A stretch of DNA of 64,000 bases. Source: Pseudomonas sp. 7SR1 (GTDB lineage Bacteria > Pseudomonadota > Gammaproteobacteria > Pseudomonadales > Pseudomonadaceae). Each line of letters opens with the position of its first letter. Position 1 is the stretch's first letter. Shown in pieces: positions 32,122-40,658 of this stretch. The translations under genes and the position numbers were made by a program. Where the stretch lies: assembly GCF_900156465.1 (NCBI RefSeq), contig NZ_LT707064.1:1214001-1278000 (forward strand). The letters run 5' to 3'. Under the pieces are notes generated by a model. It was not told the origin of the DNA. It did no database searches and worked only from the letters and a program-made list of their open reading frames with translations.

Positions 32122-33705
32122 TTGAGCGACCTCTTAAACCGCCGCCTGGCCCTGCTCGGCGAGCGCGCCAACCTCTCCCTGCTCGAGCAGTGCCTGCACG
32201 GTATCGAACGTGAATGCCTGCGTGTCACGCGCGACGGGCGCCTGGCGCTGACGCCGCACCCCGATGCCCTGGGTTCGGCACTGACCAATGAACAGATCAC
32301 CACCGACTATTCCGAGTCGCTGCTGGAGTTCATCACGCCAGCCCTGGCGGACCCGGTCGATACCCTGGACAGCCTCGACAGCATCCACCGGTTCGTCTAC
32401 AGCAAGCTCGGCGACGAATACCTGTGGAGCCCGTCGATGCCGTGCCCGCTGCCCGCGGAAGAAGAAATCCCGATCGCCTACTACGGCACCTCGAACATCG
32501 GCCGGCTGAAATATGTCTACCGCCAGGGCCTGGCCCTGCGCTACGGCAAGACCATGCAGTGCATCGCGGGGATCCATTACAACTTCTCCCTGCCGGAAAA
32601 GCTCTGGCCGCTGCTGCGCCAGGCCGAGGCCGCCGAAATGAGTGATCGCGACTTCCAGTCGTCGGCCTATATCGCGCTGATCCGCAATTTCCGCCGCTAC
32701 AGTTGGCTGCTGATGTACCTGTTCGGCGCTTCGCCGGCCCTGGACGCCGGCTTCCTGCGTGGCCGCCCGCACCAGTTGGAGCAACTGGACCCGGACACCC
32801 TGTACCTGCCCTACGCCACCAGCCTGCGCATGAGCGACCTGGGTTACCAGAGCAACGCCCAGGCCGGCCTGACGCCGTGCTACAACGATCTGGCGAGCTA
32901 CACCGACAGCCTGCGCAAGGCAGTGGCCACACCCTATGCGCCCTATGTCGAGATCGGCACTCACCGTGACGGTGAATGGATCCAGCTCAACACCAACATC
33001 CTGCAGATCGAAAACGAGTACTACTCCAACATCCGCCCCAAACGCGTGACCTATACCGGCGAGCGTCCGATCCAGGCGTTGATGGCCCGCGGTATCCAGT
33101 ACGTGGAAGTACGCTGCCTGGACATCAACCCGTTCCTGCCCATGGGCATCGATGTCACCGAGTCGCGGTTCCTCGATGCATTCCTGCTGTATTGCGCCCT
33201 CAACGACAGCCCGCTGTTCGAAAACAACGAATGCGGCAACGCCACGAGCAACTTCCTGAGGGTCGTCAAGGAAGGCCGCAAGCCAGGCCTGCAACTGCAG
33301 CGCCAGGGCCAATCGGTGGACATGCAGGCCTGGGCCCTCGAGCTGTTGGAAAAGATCTCGCCGCTGGCCTCGCTCCTCGACCAGAGCCAGGGTGGCGAAG
33401 CCCATCGCCAGGCGCTGGATGTGCAACTGGCGAAGGTGCGGGATCCGTCCCTGACACCTTCCGCCCAGATATTGGCGGCCATGGCGCAGAACCAGGAAAG
33501 TTTTGCCCAGTTCTCCCTGCGCCAGAGCAAGGCCCACGCCGAGTTCTTCCGCGCCGCACCCCTGCCTTCGTCCGAGCAACAGGCGTTCGAAGAGGCTGCC
33601 CGCCAGTCCCTGGCCCAGCAAGCCGAGCTGGAGCAGAACGAGGTGGGAGACTTCGATGTATTCGTAGGCTCGTACCAGGCCAGCATCCTGGCGATCAGCA
33701 ACTGA
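32122..33705 (+). CDS. gshA: Glutamate-cysteine ligase GshA
   Basis: First step of glutathione synthesis (ATP + Glu + Cys). 527 residues from the TTG at 32122, the proteobacterial type-1 enzyme. Conserved blocks: [47 protein letters not shown], and [13 protein letters not shown] 32122 is chosen over the GTG at 32107 because AAGGA ends 7 nt before it and the family begins [12 protein letters not shown]. Downstream of tex and the thioesterase; separated by the repeat above, so it may have its own promoter. Confidence 0.95.
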   Translation: MSDLLNRRLALLGERANLSLLEQCLHGIERECLRVTRDGRLALTPHPDALGSALTNEQITTDYSESLLEFITPALADPVDTLDSLDSIHRFVYSKLGDEYLWSPSMPCPLPAEEEIPIAYYGTSNIGRLKYVYRQGLALRYGKTMQCIAGIHYNFSLPEKLWPLLRQAEAAEMSDRDFQSSAYIALIRNFRRYSWLLMYLFGASPALDAGFLRGRPHQLEQLDPDTLYLPYATSLRMSDLGYQSNAQAGLTPCYNDLASYTDSLRKAVATPYAPYVEIGTHRDGEWIQLNTNILQIENEYYSNIRPKRVTYTGERPIQALMARGIQYVEVRCLDINPFLPMGIDVTESRFLDAFLLYCALNDSPLFENNECGNATSNFLRVVKEGRKPGLQLQRQGQSVDMQAWALELLEKISPLASLLDQSQGGEAHRQALDVQLAKVRDPSLTPSAQILAAMAQNQESFAQFSLRQSKAHAEFFRAAPLPSSEQQAFEEAARQSLAQQAELEQNEVGDFDVFVGSYQASILAISN

Positions 33706-33715
33706 CCCTCCATGC

Positions 33716-33744
33716 ATCATTCCCATGTCCTACATGGGAATGAT
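33716..33744 (+). terminator. gshA downstream hairpin
   Basis: 13 bp perfect arms ATCATTCCCATGT / ACATGGGAATGAT with a 3 nt loop, 10 bp after the gshA stop. The following CTTGTGG is not a good U-tract, so termination is likely but not canonical. Confidence 0.6.
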
Positions 33745-33746
33745 CT

Positions 33747-33877
33747 TGTGGCGAGGGGATTTATCCCCGTTGGCTACAAGCAGCCCTCGACGTTCACCTC
33801 GGTGTCTCAGTCGGCTCGCATACGACTGAACTGGGGTTGCTTCGCAACTCGGCAGGGATAAATCCCCTCGCCACAAA
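33747..33877. repeat. Dispersed dyad repeat, 'GTGGCGAGGGGATTTATCCCC' family
   Basis: Left arm TGTGGCGAGGGGATTTATCC and right arm GGATAAATCCCCTCGCCACA are exact inverted copies; inner arms AAGCAGCCC / GGTTGCTTCGC are also related. It fills the gap between gshA and the tau promoter. Similar copies at 37564-37696, 63938-63987 and, diverged, 9946-10035. Confidence 0.85.
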
Positions 33878-33939
33878 AGCGGTAGGCGACGCCCACTTCT
33901 TTACCTCTTGTAAATGTTTTCGAAAATAAGCTAGTTCCA

Positions 33940-33976
33940 AAAAGTTATTTATTTCTGGATTCTTATATCATTTAGT
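33940..33976 (+). promoter_or_regulatory. tau operon promoter with shared AT-rich element
   Basis: AAAAGTTATTT (33940-33950) and TTTAGT (33971-33976), 20 nt apart, 46 nt before tauA. The same 11-mer precedes TTTAG by 19 nt in front of the sfn-like operon (48050-48085), and a close relative lies at 44273-44309 before tcyJ. Read as an activator site overlapping the -35 plus the -10; control by CysB or a Cbl-like LysR protein is inferred. Confidence 0.55.
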
Positions 33977-34022
33977 CTCCTCGAACACCGACCGTCCGGC
34001 CGCCTGTTTGAGGAGCTTTCCC

Positions 34023-35000
34023 ATGGCATTGCGTTTCCCCCGTATTCTTTTCGCGGCCGTCTCCCTGGCCGCCACCAGCCTCTTTGCCCAGGCGGCCGAC
34101 CTGACCGTCGCCTACCAGACCACCGTCGATCCGGCCAAGGTTGCCCAGGCAGACGGCACCTACGAGAAAGCCACCCAGGCCAGGATCGACTGGCGCAAAT
34201 TCGACAATGGCGCCGATGTCATTGCCGCCATCGCTTCCGGTGATGTCCAGATCGGCTACCTGGGTTCCAGCCCACTGACGGCGGCGGTGTCCCGCCAGGT
34301 ACCGGTAGAAACCTTCCTTATCGCCACGCAGATCGGCGCGGCCGAAGCCTTGGTGGTGCGTGATGGCGCCGGCATCAGCACTGCGCAGGATCTGGTCGGC
34401 AAGAAGATCGCCGTGCCGTTCGTGTCCACCGGCCATTACAGCCTACTCGCCGCCCTGAAACACTGGAACATCGACCCCTCGAAAGTCACCATCCTGAACC
34501 TCGCGCCACCGGCCATCATCGCTGCCTGGAAGCGCGGCGACATCGATGCCACCTACGTCTGGGACCCGGCCCTGGGCGTGGCCAAGGAAAACGGCAAGGT
34601 GCTGATCACTTCCGCCGAACTGGCCAGGTTCGGCGCGCCGACCTTCGACGCCTGGATCGTGCGCAAGGACTTCGCCAGGCAGCATCCCGAGATCGTGACC
34701 GCCTTCGCCAAGGTCACCCTGGATGCCTACTCCCAGTACCGCAAGGACCCACAAGCCTGGCTGGCCGACACGTCCAACGTCGATAAGCTGGTGAAGCTCT
34801 CCGGCGCCAAGGCCAGCGACATCCCGCTCCTGCTGCAAGGCAACGTATTCCCACTGGCGGCCGACCAGGTCGTGAGCCTCGGCGCACCGACTACCCAGGC
34901 CATCGCCAAGACCGCCGCGTTCCTCAAGGAGCAAGGCAAGGTGGAGGCTGTGCTGCCGGACTACACGCCCTTCGTCAGCGCCAAATACATTCCTCATTGA
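34023..35000 (+). CDS. tauA: Taurine ABC transporter substrate-binding protein
   Basis: 325 residues. Signal peptide about 1-25 (MALRFPRILFAAVSLAATSL, cleavage after AQA), then an NMT1/SsuA-like type-2 binding fold: NGADVIAAIASGDVQIGYLGSSP and WDPALGVAKE are typical of TauA. Captures taurine or related aliphatic sulfonates in the periplasm. ATG 34023 follows GAGGAGC at 34010-34016. First gene of tauABCD, expressed in other pseudomonads when sulfate is scarce. Confidence 0.95.
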   Translation: MALRFPRILFAAVSLAATSLFAQAADLTVAYQTTVDPAKVAQADGTYEKATQARIDWRKFDNGADVIAAIASGDVQIGYLGSSPLTAAVSRQVPVETFLIATQIGAAEALVVRDGAGISTAQDLVGKKIAVPFVSTGHYSLLAALKHWNIDPSKVTILNLAPPAIIAAWKRGDIDATYVWDPALGVAKENGKVLITSAELARFGAPTFDAWIVRKDFARQHPEIVTAFAKVTLDAYSQYRKDPQAWLADTSNVDKLVKLSGAKASDIPLLLQGNVFPLAADQVVSLGAPTTQAIAKTAAFLKEQGKVEAVLPDYTPFVSAKYIPH

Positions 35001-35024
35001 TCCGCCAGCAAAGGAGTCATCGCG

Positions 35025-35819
35025 ATGGCCTTGCTACAACTGGAGCGCATCAGCGCACAGTACCCCGGCGCGGCGGAACCGGTACTGGCGGACATATCGC
35101 TGGACCTGGGACCGCAACAGCTGCTGGTTGCCCTCGGCCCGTCCGGCAGTGGCAAGACGTCACTGCTGAACCTGATCGCCGGTTTCGTCGAGCCCAGCGC
35201 CGGGCAGATCACCCTGGACGGCGTGCCGGTCTCGGGGCCGGGAGCCGAACGCGGCGTGGTGTTCCAGGATGACGCCTTGTTGCCCTGGCAAGACGTACTG
35301 GCCAACGTCGGGTTCGGCCTGGAACTGGCCGGTGTCGCCAAGGCAGAGCGCGAAGCCCGCGCTCGCGAAATGCTCGCCCTGGTAGACCTGGCCGGTTTCG
35401 AACGACGCCGTATCTGGCAACTTTCCGGGGGGCAGAAACAACGCGTCGGCCTGGCCCGTGCGCTGGCGGCCGATCCTCGCCTGCTGCTGATGGACGAACC
35501 CTTCGGCGCGCTGGATGCCTTTACCCGCGAGCAGATGCAGGAACTGCTACTGCAAGTCTGGCAGCGCGCTGCCAAACCCGTGTTCCTGATTACCCATGAC
35601 ATCGAAGAAGCGGTCTTTCTCGCCACCGACCTGATTCTGCTGGCACCCAACCCCGGGCAGATCGTCGAGCGCCTGAGCCTCGATTTCGGACGGCGCTATG
35701 GAGCCGGGGAATCGGCGCGGTCGATCAAGTCCGATCCGCGCTTTATCGAAACCCGGGAGCACGTCCTCGCCAAGGTGTTTTCCCAACGCAGCGCCGTCCG
35801 GCCACAGGAGCGCGCATGA
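35025..35819 (+). CDS. tauB: Taurine ABC transporter ATPase
   Basis: 264-residue ABC ATPase. Walker [14 protein letters not shown]-loop [18 protein letters not shown], signature [15 protein letters not shown], Walker [14 protein letters not shown], and switch His in [10 protein letters not shown]. The WQDVLANV block after the Q-loop is typical of the nitrate/sulfonate/taurine class. 24 nt after tauA with AAGGAG; stop overlaps tauC (ATGA). Confidence 0.96.
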   Translation: MALLQLERISAQYPGAAEPVLADISLDLGPQQLLVALGPSGSGKTSLLNLIAGFVEPSAGQITLDGVPVSGPGAERGVVFQDDALLPWQDVLANVGFGLELAGVAKAEREARAREMLALVDLAGFERRRIWQLSGGQKQRVGLARALAADPRLLLMDEPFGALDAFTREQMQELLLQVWQRAAKPVFLITHDIEEAVFLATDLILLAPNPGQIVERLSLDFGRRYGAGESARSIKSDPRFIETREHVLAKVFSQRSAVRPQERA

Positions 35820-36655
35820 GCAGCTATGAAATTCCAGCCGTGATCAGCCGCCCTGCGCCCCAGGCCTCGTCCAGGGGTTCAAGGCCTCGCTTGAGCACGC
35901 GATGGATCAGCGGCCTGACCCTGGCAGCGTTGCTGCTGCTCTGGTGGGCGGTCACCGCCAGCGGACTGATCGAGCCTCTGTTTCTGCCACCGCCTTGCGC
36001 CGTGCTGCAAAAAGGCTGGCTACTGGTGACCAGCGGCTACATGGACGCCACGCTCTGGCAACACCTGGGGGCAAGCCTTGGGCGGATCGGCCTGGGCCTG
36101 CTGTTGGCAGTGCTCACGGCGGTGCCGGTGGGCATCGCCATCGGCACCAGCCGCGCGGCACGCGGCGTACTGGACCCGTTGATCGAGTTCTACCGGCCGA
36201 TTCCGCCCCTGGCTTACCTGCCATTGATCGTGATCTGGTGCGGCATCGGTGAGCTGTCGAAAGTGCTGTTGATCTACCTGGCGATCTTCGCCCCGATTGC
36301 CATCGCCACCGCCACGGGGGTTCGCACCGTCGACCCGGCGAAGATACGCGCAGCGCAGTCCCTGGGCGCTACGCGCACCCAATTGCTCCGCCATGTGATC
36401 GTGCCCAGTGCCCTGCCGGACATTCTCACCGGCGTCCGCATCGGCCTGGGCGTGGGCTGGTCCACCCTGGTGGCCGCCGAACTGATCGCCGCCACCAGCG
36501 GCCTGGGGTTCATGGTGCAGTCGGCGGCGCAGTTCCTGGTGACCGATGTGGTGGTCCTGGGAATCCTGGTGATCGCGCTGATCGCCTTCACCATGGAGAT
36601 GAGCCTGCGCGCCCTGCAACGCAAGCTGGTGCCGTGGCACGGCCAGACCCATTGA
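35816..36655 (+). CDS. tauC: Taurine ABC transporter permease
   Basis: 279 residues, six predicted membrane helices after a cytoplasmic N-terminus of about 35 residues rich in Pro/Ser/Arg. The permease EAA loop is present ([20 protein letters not shown]). ATG 35816 overlaps the tauB stop. It forms the inner-membrane channel with TauB. Confidence 0.95.
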   Translation: MSSYEIPAVISRPAPQASSRGSRPRLSTRWISGLTLAALLLLWWAVTASGLIEPLFLPPPCAVLQKGWLLVTSGYMDATLWQHLGASLGRIGLGLLLAVLTAVPVGIAIGTSRAARGVLDPLIEFYRPIPPLAYLPLIVIWCGIGELSKVLLIYLAIFAPIAIATATGVRTVDPAKIRAAQSLGATRTQLLRHVIVPSALPDILTGVRIGLGVGWSTLVAAELIAATSGLGFMVQSAAQFLVTDVVVLGILVIALIAFTMEMSLRALQRKLVPWHGQTH

Positions 36656-36702
36656 CGCCCATGACCACGCTGACCATTCGGCGCCCGGAACGAGACCCTG
36701 CA

Positions 36703-37545
36703 ATGAATAGCCCGACCATCACCCCTTTGAGCACCGCCCTCGGCGCGCAGATCAGCGGGATCGACATCAGCCAGCCCCTGGGCCCGCAGCACCGCGAGAT
36801 CATCGGCCAGGCACTGCTGGAGCACCAGGTGCTGTTCTTTCGCGACCAACCGATCGAACCGCCACAACAGGCACGGTTCGCCGCGTATTTCGGCGACCTG
36901 CACATCCATCCGATCTACCCCAACGTGCCGACGCAGCCCGAAGTGCTGGTGCTCGACACGGCCGTCACCGATGTTCGCGACAATGCCATCTGGCACACCG
37001 ACGTGACCTTCCTGCCGACACCCGCCATGGGCGCGGTGCTCAGTGCCAAGCTACTGCCGCCGTTCGGCGGCGATACGTTATGGGCCAGCGGTATCGCGGC
37101 CTACGAAGCCTTGTCGACACCTTTGAAGCGCTTGCTGGAAGGGCTCACGGCGACCCACGATTTCACCCGTTCGTTTCCCCTGGAACGCTTTGGCAACACT
37201 GCGCAAGACCTGGCCCGCTGGGAACAGGCACGGCGCAGGAATCCACCGCTGTCGCACCCGGTGATCCGCACTCACCCGGTGAGCGGGCGGCGCTCGTTGT
37301 TCGTCAATGAAGGTTTCACCACGCGCATCAACGAACTGTCGGAGACCGAAAGCGAGGTGATCCTGAAACTGTTGTTCGCCCACGCCACACGGCCCGAATT
37401 TACCCTTCGTTGGCGCTGGCAGGTCAACGACGTGGCTTTCTGGGACAACCGTGTGACCCAGCATTTCGCTGTGGATGACTACCGTCCGGCCCGGCGTGTG
37501 ATGCACCGGGCGACGGTGTTGGGGGATGTGCCGTTTTTTCGCTGA
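36703..37545 (+). CDS. tauD: Taurine dioxygenase TauD
   Basis: Fe(II)/2-oxoglutarate-dependent oxygenase of 280 residues releasing sulfite from taurine. Iron ligands: H and D in IWHTDVTFL and the distal His in RRVMHRAT; the 2-oxoglutarate-binding Arg is nearby; HPVIRTHP and [12 protein letters not shown] are family blocks. ATG 36703 ([19 protein letters not shown]) matches the usual TauD start; an in-frame ATG at 36661 would add 14 residues and directly follows the tauC stop, so it cannot be excluded. Last gene of tauABCD. Confidence 0.95.
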   Translation: MNSPTITPLSTALGAQISGIDISQPLGPQHREIIGQALLEHQVLFFRDQPIEPPQQARFAAYFGDLHIHPIYPNVPTQPEVLVLDTAVTDVRDNAIWHTDVTFLPTPAMGAVLSAKLLPPFGGDTLWASGIAAYEALSTPLKRLLEGLTATHDFTRSFPLERFGNTAQDLARWEQARRRNPPLSHPVIRTHPVSGRRSLFVNEGFTTRINELSETESEVILKLLFAHATRPEFTLRWRWQVNDVAFWDNRVTQHFAVDDYRPARRVMHRATVLGDVPFFR

Positions 37546-37563
37546 ACAGCGACGCAATCGCCT

Positions 37564-37696
37564 TTGTGGCGAGGGGATTTACCCCGCTGGGCCGCGTAGC
37601 GGCCCTCAAACCTGCATGCACGATCTCAAAGGCAGGCCGTGCTCAGCTGTCCCTGGGGCTGCTTCGCATCCAGCGGGGATAAATCCCTTCGCCACG
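37564..37696. repeat. Dispersed dyad repeat, 'GTGGCGAGGGGATTTATCCCC' family
   Basis: Left arm TGTGGCGAGGGGATTTACCC, right arm GGGGATAAATCCCTTCGCCA; inner GGCCGCGTAGCGGCC is itself a palindrome. It lies between the convergent tauD and aldo-keto reductase genes. Confidence 0.85.
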
Positions 37697-37724
37697 GGGG
37701 TGTATGTTCGCCGTACTGGAAGGG

Positions 37725-38762
37725 TTACTCGGCTGACGATGGCTTTTCCCAAAGATTGATCCCGCCTTCCTGGGCAAACCGATCGATCTCGGCCAGTTCT
37801 TCGGCGCTGAAGTTCAGGTTCTGCAAGGCACCGGCATTCTCGATGATCTGCTCCGGCCGGCTGGCGCCGATCAGGGCGGAGGTCACCCGCGCGTCCCGCA
37901 GGGTCCAGGCCAGGGCCATCTGCGCCAGGCTCTGGCCGCGCCGCTGGGCGATCTCGTTGAGGGCGCGCACATGGGCGATGTTCTCTTCCGATAAATGCGA
38001 GGCCTGCAACGAACCGCCACCCGGACGGTTGACCCGCGCGTCCGCCGGAATGCCCTTGAGGTATTTGTCGGTCAACAGCCCCTGGGCCAGGGGCGTAAAG
38101 GCAATCACACCGGTGCCGAGCTCGTCGGTGGCATCCAGCAGGTCTTTCTCTACCCAGCGATTGAGCAGGTTGTAGGCCGGTTGATGGATCAGCAGCGGGA
38201 CTTTCCACTCTTTGAGCAGCGCAGCCATTTCCCGGGTCTTCACGCCGGAATACGAAGAGATGCCGACATACAATGCCTTGCCCTGTTGCACCGCGGTGGC
38301 CAGTGCACTGGCGGTTTCTTCCAGCGGCGTGTCGGGGTCGAAGCGGTGGGAATAAAAGATGTCCACATAATCCAGCCCCAGGCGCTGCAGGCTCTGGTCA
38401 AGGCTCGCCAGCACGTACTTGCGAGAGCCGCCACCCTGCCCATAGGGTCCGGGCCACATGTCCCAACCGGCCTTGCTGGAGATGATCAGCTCATCGCGGT
38501 AGTGCTTGAAATCTTCGCGCAGCAGCCGTCCGAAATTGATTTCGGCACTGCCGTAGGGCGGGCCGTAGTTGTTCGCCAGGTCGAAATGGTTGATACCCAG
38601 GTCGAACGCCGTACGCAACAACGCCCGTTGGGTGTCGATAGGCGTGCTGTCGCCGAAGTTGTGCCACAACCCCAGTGACAATGCCGGCAGCACCAGGCCA
38701 CTGCGGCCGACGCGACGATATGGCATGGACTCATAGCGGTTTTCGGCGGCGATGTAGGTCAT
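37725..38762 (-). CDS. Aldo-keto reductase, YghZ type
   Basis: 345-residue NADPH-dependent aldo-keto reductase. The NHFDLANNYGPPYGSAE segment carries the catalytic Asp and Tyr; ISSKAGWDMWPGPYG, YVDIFYSHRFDPDTPLEET and the cofactor block GASRPEQIIENAGAL follow. The long length and these blocks match YghZ (L-glyceraldehyde-3-phosphate reductase / methylglyoxal detoxification). Native substrate here is inferred. No operon partner; the LysR gene at 38895 is upstream on the same strand. Confidence 0.9.
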   Translation of the reverse strand: MTYIAAENRYESMPYRRVGRSGLVLPALSLGLWHNFGDSTPIDTQRALLRTAFDLGINHFDLANNYGPPYGSAEINFGRLLREDFKHYRDELIISSKAGWDMWPGPYGQGGGSRKYVLASLDQSLQRLGLDYVDIFYSHRFDPDTPLEETASALATAVQQGKALYVGISSYSGVKTREMAALLKEWKVPLLIHQPAYNLLNRWVEKDLLDATDELGTGVIAFTPLAQGLLTDKYLKGIPADARVNRPGGGSLQASHLSEENIAHVRALNEIAQRRGQSLAQMALAWTLRDARVTSALIGASRPEQIIENAGALQNLNFSAEELAEIDRFAQEGGINLWEKPSSAE

Positions 38763-38894
38763 CGAAAGGCTCTCTATTCGGACGAAGGGTTCGGAAGGTG
38801 GGTACGGATGGCAGAAGCCGATATTGCACAGACGTATCGATCAGCTTGAAAGTTCGCATGGTTGTGGAAGCAGTGCCAGGAAAACCAGAGCACG

Positions 38895-39785
38895 TTACCG
38901 CGCCTGGGCAAACACCTCGGCCAGCCAATCCACAAACACCCGCACCCTGGGTGACAGGTGACGGTTGTGAGGATAAAGCACCGACACCGGCATGGGCGGC
39001 GGTGGGGTCGCGGGGAGAATTTCCTGGACCAGCCCCTGCTCGAGCTGGGTTTGCATCCGATAGCGCGGGCATTGGATCAGGCCCAAGCCGGCAATGGCCG
39101 AGGCCGCGTAGATTTCGGCGCCGAACACCGAAAGCGCGCCATCGATGGCTACCTCCTTGAGCTCACCCTCGACCATGAACTGGAACGGGTACAGTTTGCC
39201 GGTGGTGCGCGACAGGTAGTTCACCGCCCGGTGCCGACTCAAGTCGTCCAGGTTTTTCGGCTCGCCGTACTGGCGCAAGTAGGCGGGGCTGGCGCAGGTG
39301 ATCTGCCGCAGGCTGGCGACGCGGCGACCGATCAACGACGAGTCCCCCAGCGTGCCCGCCCGCAACACGCAATCGACACCCTCGGCGATCAGGTCGACGA
39401 AACGATCGGCCTCGCTGATGGACAGCTCGATGTCAGGGTAGCGGGCCATGAACTGCGGCAGCGCCGGGATCACGAAACTCCGGGCCAGGGTTCCATGCAG
39501 GTCCACCCGCAGCTTGCCCTTGGGCGCCACGCTGCGAAAGGCCAGCTCGGCCTCCTCCAGCTCCGCCAGCAACTGCACGCAGCGAGGGTAATAGGCTTCG
39601 CCATCGAGGGTCGGCCGCACCTTGCGGGTACTGCGCTCCATCAGGCGCACACCTAGCCAGGCTTCGAACTGATTGAGGGTATGGGTCAGCGTCGCGCGGG
39701 GCAGGTTCAGGTCTTCGGCGGCCAGGGTAAAGCTGCTGCGCTCATAGATGCGCACGAATACCCGCATGGCCTTGACTTGATCCAT
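38895..39785 (-). CDS. LysR-family regulator divergent from an SDR
   Basis: 296 residues; N-terminal winged helix (MDQVKAMRVFVRIYERSSFT, LPRATLTHTLNQFEAWLG) and a C-terminal effector-binding domain (PDIELSISEADRFVDLIAEG, RVFVDWLAEVF at the end). The start pattern is that of the CrgA/DmlR-like LysR subgroup that often controls an adjacent, divergent oxidoreductase. The SDR gene starts 122 bp away in the opposite direction, and a clean T-N11-A box lies between them. Confidence 0.92.
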   Translation of the reverse strand: MDQVKAMRVFVRIYERSSFTLAAEDLNLPRATLTHTLNQFEAWLGVRLMERSTRKVRPTLDGEAYYPRCVQLLAELEEAELAFRSVAPKGKLRVDLHGTLARSFVIPALPQFMARYPDIELSISEADRFVDLIAEGVDCVLRAGTLGDSSLIGRRVASLRQITCASPAYLRQYGEPKNLDDLSRHRAVNYLSRTTGKLYPFQFMVEGELKEVAIDGALSVFGAEIYAASAIAGLGLIQCPRYRMQTQLEQGLVQEILPATPPPPMPVSVLYPHNRHLSPRVRVFVDWLAEVFAQAR

Positions 39786-39806
39786 GGTGTTTTTCCAAGC
39801 CTTGAT

Positions 39807-39825
39807 TGTTGGTCATTCTTGAACA
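39807..39825. promoter_or_regulatory. LysR-type T-N11-A box
   Basis: TGTT-N11-AACA with perfect 4 bp dyad arms, in the 122 bp between the divergent LysR and SDR genes and only 22 bp from the LysR start. Classic architecture for autorepression plus activation of the divergent gene. Confidence 0.6.
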
Positions 39826-39907
39826 GTTACGGCAACTCTCCTGCATTTATCGCCGAGAGTAAACATGTGAATCTTCCTCTCATCCACTTCAATCGAGGAA
39901 CGCAGCC

Positions 39908-40648
39908 ATGATCCGACAGACATCCAAGGTGGCCATTGTGACCGGAGCTTCCCGGGGAATCGGTGCGCAAGTCGCCAGGCAACTGGCTGAAGACGGATTC
40001 GCCGTCGCCATCAACTACGCCAACAATGCCATCGAAGCCTCGAAGCTGGTGGTGCAGCTGCGCCAGGCAGGTCACCAGGCCCTCGCGATCAAGGCCGATG
40101 TGTCATGCGCCGCCGATGTCCGGCGGATGTTCGATGAGACCGAAACACACCTGGGCAAGGTCGACCTGCTGGTCAATAACGCCGGTATCCTGCAGGTCTT
40201 GCCGCTGGCACAGCACAGCGACGAACTGTTCGAGCAGACCTTCGCCATCAATACCCGAGGCACCTTCAACACGCTTCGCGAAGCCGCGACCCGCCTGAAC
40301 GATGGCGGTCGGATCGTGAATTTTTCCAGCAGCACCGTGGGCCTCAATCTGCCCGGTTACTCGGTGTACATCGCCAGCAAGGCCGCCGTGGAGTCCCTGA
40401 CCCAGGTGTTCGCCAAGGAGCTGCGGGGCCGGCAGATCACGGTCAATGCCATCGCTCCCGGCCCGGTCGCCACCGAGCTGTTCATGCACGGCAAGAGCGA
40501 GGAGCAGGTCCAGCACTACGCCAAGATGCCGCCCCTGGAGCGCCTCGGCCAGCCGGAAGACATCGCCCGTATCGTCTCCTTCCTGGCGAGCCCCGCCGCC
40601 GACTGGGTCAACGGGCAGGTGCTGCGCGCCAACGGCGGCCTGGTGTGA
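39908..40648 (+). CDS. Short-chain dehydrogenase/reductase
   Basis: 246-residue classical SDR. Cofactor motif TGASRGIGAQVARQLAEDG, NNAGIL, catalytic Ser in NFSSSTVG, YxxxK in YSVYIASKAAVES, and the end block WVNGQVLRANGGLV. NADP(H) preference is suggested by the Arg in GASRGIG. Likely regulated by the divergent LysR protein. Substrate unknown. Convergent with betT (10 bp gap). Confidence 0.92.
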   Translation: MIRQTSKVAIVTGASRGIGAQVARQLAEDGFAVAINYANNAIEASKLVVQLRQAGHQALAIKADVSCAADVRRMFDETETHLGKVDLLVNNAGILQVLPLAQHSDELFEQTFAINTRGTFNTLREAATRLNDGGRIVNFSSSTVGLNLPGYSVYIASKAAVESLTQVFAKELRGRQITVNAIAPGPVATELFMHGKSEEQVQHYAKMPPLERLGQPEDIARIVSFLASPAADWVNGQVLRANGGLV

Positions 40649-40658
40649 GGCCCGGCGA

